Origin: Caldisericum exile_A
Lineage (GTDB): Bacteria; Caldisericota; Caldisericia; Caldisericales; Caldisericaceae
Reading direction: 5' to 3'
Length of the DNA: 64,000 nt
Assembly (NCBI RefSeq): GCF_047785965.1
Contig: NZ_JBLOBF010000002.1
Location: forward strand, 124,001-188,000
The notes beneath the pieces were generated by a model that was not told the DNA's origin, searched no databases, and saw only the letters and a program-made list of their open reading frames with translations. The translations under genes were made by a program, and so were the position numbers. Of this stretch, positions 60,250-64,000 are shown one piece after another (positions within the stretch are counted from its first letter, which is position 1; every line of letters begins with the position of its first letter).

Positions 60250-61596
60250 TTAAAAGATCAAAAGCACTGAAATATCTGCAACATTTGTACCAGTTGGTCC
60301 AGTAATAATTGCATCACCAAGTTTATCAAAAAAAGTAAAAGAATCATTATTTTCAAGATACATATTGATATCTAAATTTAGTCTTTTTGCTTTTTCCAAA
60401 GTTTGCGAATCTGCTATAGCACCGGCTGCAGGACTCACTCCGTCTATCCCGTCTGTTCCAATTGACGCAAATACAAAGTTTGTCCGCTCAAGATGTTTTG
60501 CAATATATAGTGTTAATTCAGAGTTTCTTCCACCAATACCATTCCCTTTAACTTCAACAGTTGTTTCTCCGCCAAAAACTATCGCAGTAGGCTTTCTTAT
60601 ATCTATATAGCCTAAATCAATTGATCTTCCAATACCTGCAATCGCCTTTGCAACAGATGAGGCAATGCCATGTATTCCAGGGCCAAGGTAAAATGTATTA
60701 ATACCACTTTCTTTTAAAAACTCAAGCAGTGCTTTATTTGCAATGTAATTTGAAGCAATAATGTGATTCTCAAATGCGCATAATAATTTCTCGCCGGGCT
60801 TAAGAGTTTCTTCAATATTGCCTCTTAAACCCTCCTCAAAAATTTTTACAACATCATCAAACTCATCGTTAAGATTATATTTTCTCAAAATAGAAACTGC
60901 ATCCTCAAAAGTTGAAGAATCAAAATAAGTGGGACCTGATGCAATGACATCAAGAGGATCAAAAATTACATCAGAAATGATAAGTGAAATAACCGTACCC
61001 TTAAGACTTTTTAGTAGCTTTCCTCCTTTAATTCTTGAAAGATGCTTTCTTACTGCATTTAGTTCATTAATATCTGCTCCTTTCTTCATAAGCAACTTGG
61101 TTAATTCCTGAAGTCTTGATAACTCGATCAAAGGACTTTCAACAAGAGCTGAGCCACCACCGGATATAAGTACAAAAGTCAAATCAGATTCACTTGTGTT
61201 TCTTGCGAGTCTTAGAATTTCCTCTCCCGCCTCAACACTTTTTTCATCAGGTATAGGATGTCCACCTTTTATAAATCTCACATTAGACAATTCAAAATCG
61301 GAAAATGCATTGCTTACAACAACTCCACTGTCAACTTTGACAATTTCTGAAATTGCTTTAAACATCTTAATACTTGCCTTTCCAAATGCTATCACATATA
61401 TACGGGAAAAATCCCTCAAATTGTAACTTTTACCATCAATCTCAATCTTATCGTCAATTCTTTTCACGAATTTTTTAACGCTATTATAAGGGTCAACACT
61501 TTCAAGAGCTCTATTTAGTGCCTTTAGAACAACAGTCCGATATTTAATAAACTCCTCTTTGTAAGTATTTTGGGATAATTTTTTTTCATCTATCAC
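60250..61596 (-). CDS. gckA: Glycerate 2-kinase (DUF4147/MOFRL family)
   Basis: 448 aa. N-terminal DUF4147 domain (about 10-255) with IAFGKASIKMFKAI, GGHPIPDEKSVEAGEEI and LISGGGSALVESP; C-terminal MOFRL domain (about 330-440) with GGETTVEVKGNGIGGRNSEL and IGTDGIDGVSPAAGAI. It phosphorylates D-glycerate to 2-phosphoglycerate in serine or sugar-acid catabolism. The start is GTG with AGGAGGT 5 nt upstream. Divergent from pdxS. Confidence 0.94.
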   Translation of the reverse strand: MIDEKKLSQNTYKEEFIKYRTVVLKALNRALESVDPYNSVKKFVKRIDDKIEIDGKSYNLRDFSRIYVIAFGKASIKMFKAISEIVKVDSGVVVSNAFSDFELSNVRFIKGGHPIPDEKSVEAGEEILRLARNTSESDLTFVLISGGGSALVESPLIELSRLQELTKLLMKKGADINELNAVRKHLSRIKGGKLLKSLKGTVISLIISDVIFDPLDVIASGPTYFDSSTFEDAVSILRKYNLNDEFDDVVKIFEEGLRGNIEETLKPGEKLLCAFENHIIASNYIANKALLEFLKESGINTFYLGPGIHGIASSVAKAIAGIGRSIDLGYIDIRKPTAIVFGGETTVEVKGNGIGGRNSELTLYIAKHLERTNFVFASIGTDGIDGVSPAAGAIADSQTLEKAKRLNLDINMYLENNDSFTFFDKLGDAIITGPTGTNVADISVLLIF

Positions 61597-61632
61597 TTTT
61601 ACCTCCTAATGATGTTTTATATTCCTGCTTCA

Positions 61633-61661
61633 ATTATATATTATATAATCTACAAATTCAA
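61633..61661 (-). promoter_or_regulatory. gckA promoter
   Basis: On the minus strand TTGAAT (complement 61656-61661), a 17-nt spacer and TATAAT (complement 61633-61638). The leader would be about 30 nt. The -35 hexamer lies within the first of two 11-bp direct repeats. Confidence 0.6.
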
Positions 61662-61683
61662 TAAAGAAAACGCAAATTCAATA
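61653..61683. repeat. Paired 11-bp direct repeats in the gckA-pdxS intergenic region
   Basis: CAAATTCAATA occurs at 61653-61663 and again at 61673-61683, 20 bp apart start to start (about two helical turns). The first copy contains the gckA -35 box; the second abuts the pdxS -35 box at 61684. Placement suggests one operator for both promoters. Confidence 0.55.
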
Positions 61684-61711
61684 TTGATTTTTTAAGAAAA
61701 AGATGTAAAAT
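61684..61711 (+). promoter_or_regulatory. pdxST promoter
   Basis: TTGATT (61684-61689), a 16-nt spacer and TAAAAT (61706-61711), giving a leader of about 17 nt with AGGAGGT before the pdxS ATG. Confidence 0.6.
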
Positions 61712-61734
61712 ATAAAGGTTAGGAGGTAAACGAT

Positions 61735-62622
61735 ATGGAAGAAATCTTTGGAAGTGTTAAAGTGAAAAGAGGACTTGCTCAAATGTTAAAGGGTGGAGTA
61801 ATAATGGATGTTACCTCCGTAGAGCAAGCAAAAATAGCAGAAGAAGCTGGTGCTGTTGCCGTTATGGCTTTGGAAAAAATCCCGGCAGATATAAGGACGC
61901 AGGGTGGTGTTGCAAGAATGGCGGATCCTGCACTTGTTAAGGCAATAATGAATGCCGTCTCAATTCCTGTAATGGCAAAAGTCAGAATTGGACATTTTGT
62001 TGAAGCACAGGTCCTCGAAGCAATTGGAATTGATTTTATTGACGAAAGTGAAGTTTTAACACCAGCAGATGAAACTCATCACATAGATAAATGGAAGTTC
62101 AAGGTTCCTTTTGTTTGTGGAGCAAGAAATCTCGGTGAAGCCTTAAGAAGAATTGCAGAAGGTGCCTCAATGATAAGAACAAAAGGTGAGCCTGGTACTG
62201 GGAATATTGTAGAAGCAGTTAGACATATGCGTATGGTTATGGATGAAATAAGAAAAATTCAGAATATGAGCGAAGAAGAACTTTATGTTGAAGCAAAAGA
62301 ACTTGGTGCCCCAATTGAACTTGTCAAAGAAGTTAAAGCTTTAGGAAGGCTTCCCGTTGTTAATTTTGCAGCAGGTGGAATTGCAACTCCTGCAGATGCA
62401 GCTTTAATGATGCAGCTTGGAGCAGATGGAGTTTTTGTGGGTTCTGGCATCTTTAAGTCTTCTAATCCACGAAAAAGAGCAGAAGCCATCGTTGCTGCTA
62501 CAACATATTTTGATGATCCGAAAATCATTGCAAAAGTTTCAGAGGAACTCGGAGAAGAGATGAAAGGTATTGATATAAGACAACTCACAGAAGATGAATT
62601 AATGCAAGTAAGGAGCGAATAG
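61735..62622 (+). CDS. pdxS: Pyridoxal 5'-phosphate synthase, PdxS subunit
   Basis: 295 aa TIM barrel. D25 (GGVIMDVTS) and K82 (VMAKVRIGHFVEAQ) are in the active site; RTKGEPGTGNIVEAVRHMR carries the second lysine. It condenses ribose 5-phosphate, glyceraldehyde 3-phosphate and ammonia into PLP. Paired with pdxT 1 nt downstream. Confidence 0.97.
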   Translation: MEEIFGSVKVKRGLAQMLKGGVIMDVTSVEQAKIAEEAGAVAVMALEKIPADIRTQGGVARMADPALVKAIMNAVSIPVMAKVRIGHFVEAQVLEAIGIDFIDESEVLTPADETHHIDKWKFKVPFVCGARNLGEALRRIAEGASMIRTKGEPGTGNIVEAVRHMRMVMDEIRKIQNMSEEELYVEAKELGAPIELVKEVKALGRLPVVNFAAGGIATPADAALMMQLGADGVFVGSGIFKSSNPRKRAEAIVAATTYFDDPKIIAKVSEELGEEMKGIDIRQLTEDELMQVRSE

Positions 62623-62623
62623 T

Positions 62624-63202
62624 ATGAAAATAGGTGTTTTAGCTTTGCAAGGTGCAGTTTCTGAACACATTAACATGGTTAAAAGCCTGGGTGTAGAGGC
62701 AATTCCAGTTAAAACAGTAGAAGAAATAAAGGTAATAGATGGTCTTATAATGCCAGGTGGCGAAAGTACCACCATGGGAAGGCTTATAACTAAATTTGGT
62801 CTTGAAAATGTGATAAAAGAAAGAATTAAAGAAGGTATGCCTGTTTATGGAACATGCGCAGGAATGATTCTTCTTGCAAAACGAATCAAAAATTACAATC
62901 AATTTTCACTTGGTATACTTGATATAACAGTTGTAAGAAATGCCTTTGGAAGACAAATAGATAGCATGGAAGTAGACCTTCAGGTAAAAGGTTTGGAAGA
63001 TCCATTTCATGCGATATTTATAAGAGCACCTGTTGCTATCGATCTTGGAAGTGATGTTGATGCGCTTGCAAGCCTTGAGGAAGGAGTAGTGTTTCTAAAA
63101 CAAGGTAATGTATATGCATCAGCTTTTCATCCCGAACTTGGAAATGATCCCAGAATTCATAAAATGTTTATAGAAAGTGTTAAAAGTTTTTTAAATAAAT
63201 AG
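62624..63202 (+). CDS. pdxT: Pyridoxal 5'-phosphate synthase, PdxT glutaminase subunit
   Basis: 192 aa class I glutaminase. MPGGESTTMGRLI (oxyanion), nucleophile C78 in VYGTCAGMILLA, and the His-Glu pair in SAFHPELGND. It supplies ammonia to PdxS. The Shine-Dalgarno site AAGGAG lies in the last codons of pdxS. Confidence 0.97.
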   Translation: MKIGVLALQGAVSEHINMVKSLGVEAIPVKTVEEIKVIDGLIMPGGESTTMGRLITKFGLENVIKERIKEGMPVYGTCAGMILLAKRIKNYNQFSLGILDITVVRNAFGRQIDSMEVDLQVKGLEDPFHAIFIRAPVAIDLGSDVDALASLEEGVVFLKQGNVYASAFHPELGNDPRIHKMFIESVKSFLNK

Positions 63203-63212
63203 GGAGGTTATA

Positions 63213-63977
63213 ATGTCAGGACACTCTAAATGGCATAACATACAAGCAAGAAAATCTGCACAAGATGCAAAACGTGGAAAATTATTTACAAAGTTAACAA
63301 AGGAACTAATTATTGCAGCCCGTTCAGGCGGTGGAAACCCAGAAACCAATGCAAGACTTAGAAACGCAATTGATAAAGCAAAAAGACTTGGCATGCCTAT
63401 GGATAATATCAAAAAGGCAATAATGAGAGGAACAGGAGAACTCCCTGGTGTTACATATGAAGAATTCACTTATGAAGCTTATGGTCCTGCGGGTACTGCG
63501 TTCATAATTAAAATTTCCACAGACAACAAAAATAGAACTGTTGCAGAACTCAGGAAAATCTTCTCAAACTATGGAGGAAGCCTTGCAGAATCTGGTGCTG
63601 TTTCTTGGAATTTTGAAACAAAAGGACAAATTGAACTTGAAGATTCAAATGGTTTGTCCTTTGATGATTTATTTATGGAAATAGCGGATGCAGGTGCTGA
63701 AGATCTAAAAGAAGAAGAAGGAGTATTTACAGTTTATACAGCCCCACAAGATCTTGATAAAGTCAAAACTGCTCTTGAATCAAAAGGATTTAAGATAAAA
63801 GAAGCGGACTTGGTAATGATACCAAAAACACTTGTAAAAGTTACAGGAGAAGATGCGGTAAGAGTAGTTAAACTCTCAGATGAACTTGAAAATCATGACG
63901 ATGTTCAGGATTACTTCACAAATTACGATATTGACGAAGAAGAGTTAAAGGCAATTGCAGAAAGAATTGGATCGTAA
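63213..63977 (+). CDS. YebC/PmpR-family protein
   Basis: 254 aa. Starts MSGHSKWHNIQARKSAQDAK, the family signature, then MDNIKKAIMRGTGELPGVTY and YEAYGPAGTAFIIKISTDNKN. Members act as transcriptional regulators or as translation factors relieving polyproline stalling (TACO1/YebC); the sequence does not decide between them. GGGAGGT precedes the ATG, 10 nt after pdxT. Downstream, TTGACA at 63980-63985 may be the -35 of a gene outside the window. Confidence 0.95.
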   Translation: MSGHSKWHNIQARKSAQDAKRGKLFTKLTKELIIAARSGGGNPETNARLRNAIDKAKRLGMPMDNIKKAIMRGTGELPGVTYEEFTYEAYGPAGTAFIIKISTDNKNRTVAELRKIFSNYGGSLAESGAVSWNFETKGQIELEDSNGLSFDDLFMEIADAGAEDLKEEEGVFTVYTAPQDLDKVKTALESKGFKIKEADLVMIPKTLVKVTGEDAVRVVKLSDELENHDDVQDYFTNYDIDEEELKAIAERIGS

Positions 63978-64000
63978 AATTGACAAATTTACAGTTCTTG

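Noticed and set aside
1..64000. CRISPR arrays, insertion sequences, prophage or integrated elements
   Set aside because: No repeated spacer-like units, transposase or integrase genes, or terminal inverted repeats were seen.

Overview
The window is AT-rich bacterial DNA, tightly packed with about 66 protein genes and one tRNA. There is no mobile element, CRISPR array or rRNA. Gene content points to an anaerobic, probably thermophilic heterotroph that runs a Na+ cycle: a ferredoxin-dependent 2-oxoacid oxidoreductase, a biotin-dependent Na+-pumping decarboxylase, a Na+/dicarboxylate transporter and an amine/amino-acid dehydrogenase complex laid out like that of Thermococcales. Housekeeping synteny is Firmicutes-like (pheS-pheT-polX-mutS2; hpf-secA-prfB; rpoZ-like-coaBC-priA; ftsE-ftsX-M23 peptidase), while pilD-pilM-pilN-pilO is a type IV pilus block. 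A deep-branching lineage such as Caldisericota is possible, but the sequence alone does not prove it.

Layout. 1-5.2 kb (-): pheS, pheT, polX and the start of mutS2. 5.2-12.1 kb (-): one operon of a YheO-type regulator, sucCD, korDABC and a DASS transporter, closed by a strong terminator. Together these could import 2-oxoglutarate, oxidise it to succinyl-CoA with reduced ferredoxin, and make ATP plus succinate. 12.1-15.8 kb (-): four-subunit flavin/Fe-S dehydrogenase (pdhAFXB order) and a small zincin. 15.8-18.8 kb: GNAT protein, DUF2892 protein, membrane serine protease, DinB. 18.9-23.1 kb (-): birA then mmdA-D-C-B, a Na+-pumping methylmalonyl-CoA decarboxylase. 23.1-25.1 kb (+): moaB, a roadblock protein, htrA. 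25.1-29.9 kb (-): rpoZ-like, coaBC, metK, priA. 30-38.4 kb: glycosyltransferase, then (-) alr, hpf, secA, prfB, yitT, ftsE, ftsX, M23 peptidase. 39.6-44.8 kb: surE, M24 peptidase, pilus genes. 44.8-56.9 kb (+): DUF1614, ccdA, rbfA, nrnA, sppA, Yip1, pcrA, thioesterase, an uncatalogued 54-aa membrane protein, PBP1A, serS, tRNA-Ser, a phosphodiesterase. 56.9-64 kb: EamA, DUF72, a frameshifted GntP permease, glycerate 2-kinase, pdxST and a YebC-type regulator.

The most notable points are these. (1) coaBC has no ATG/GTG/TTG in front of its intact N-terminus, only an ATA codon at ideal distance from a Shine-Dalgarno site, and its active-site Cys is Asp. (2) PolX has lost two of three polymerase aspartates but keeps its PHP nuclease site. 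(3) PriA has lost its helicase motifs but keeps eight zinc cysteines. (4) About ten first-in-operon genes start 5-8 nt after a -10 box without a Shine-Dalgarno site, suggesting routine leaderless translation, whereas operon-internal genes have strong ones. (5) The dinB promoter holds a perfect dyad that may be this lineage's SOS box. (6) Terminators are repeatedly buried inside the neighbouring convergent gene. (7) pdxS and gckA share paired 11-bp direct repeats at their -35 boxes.
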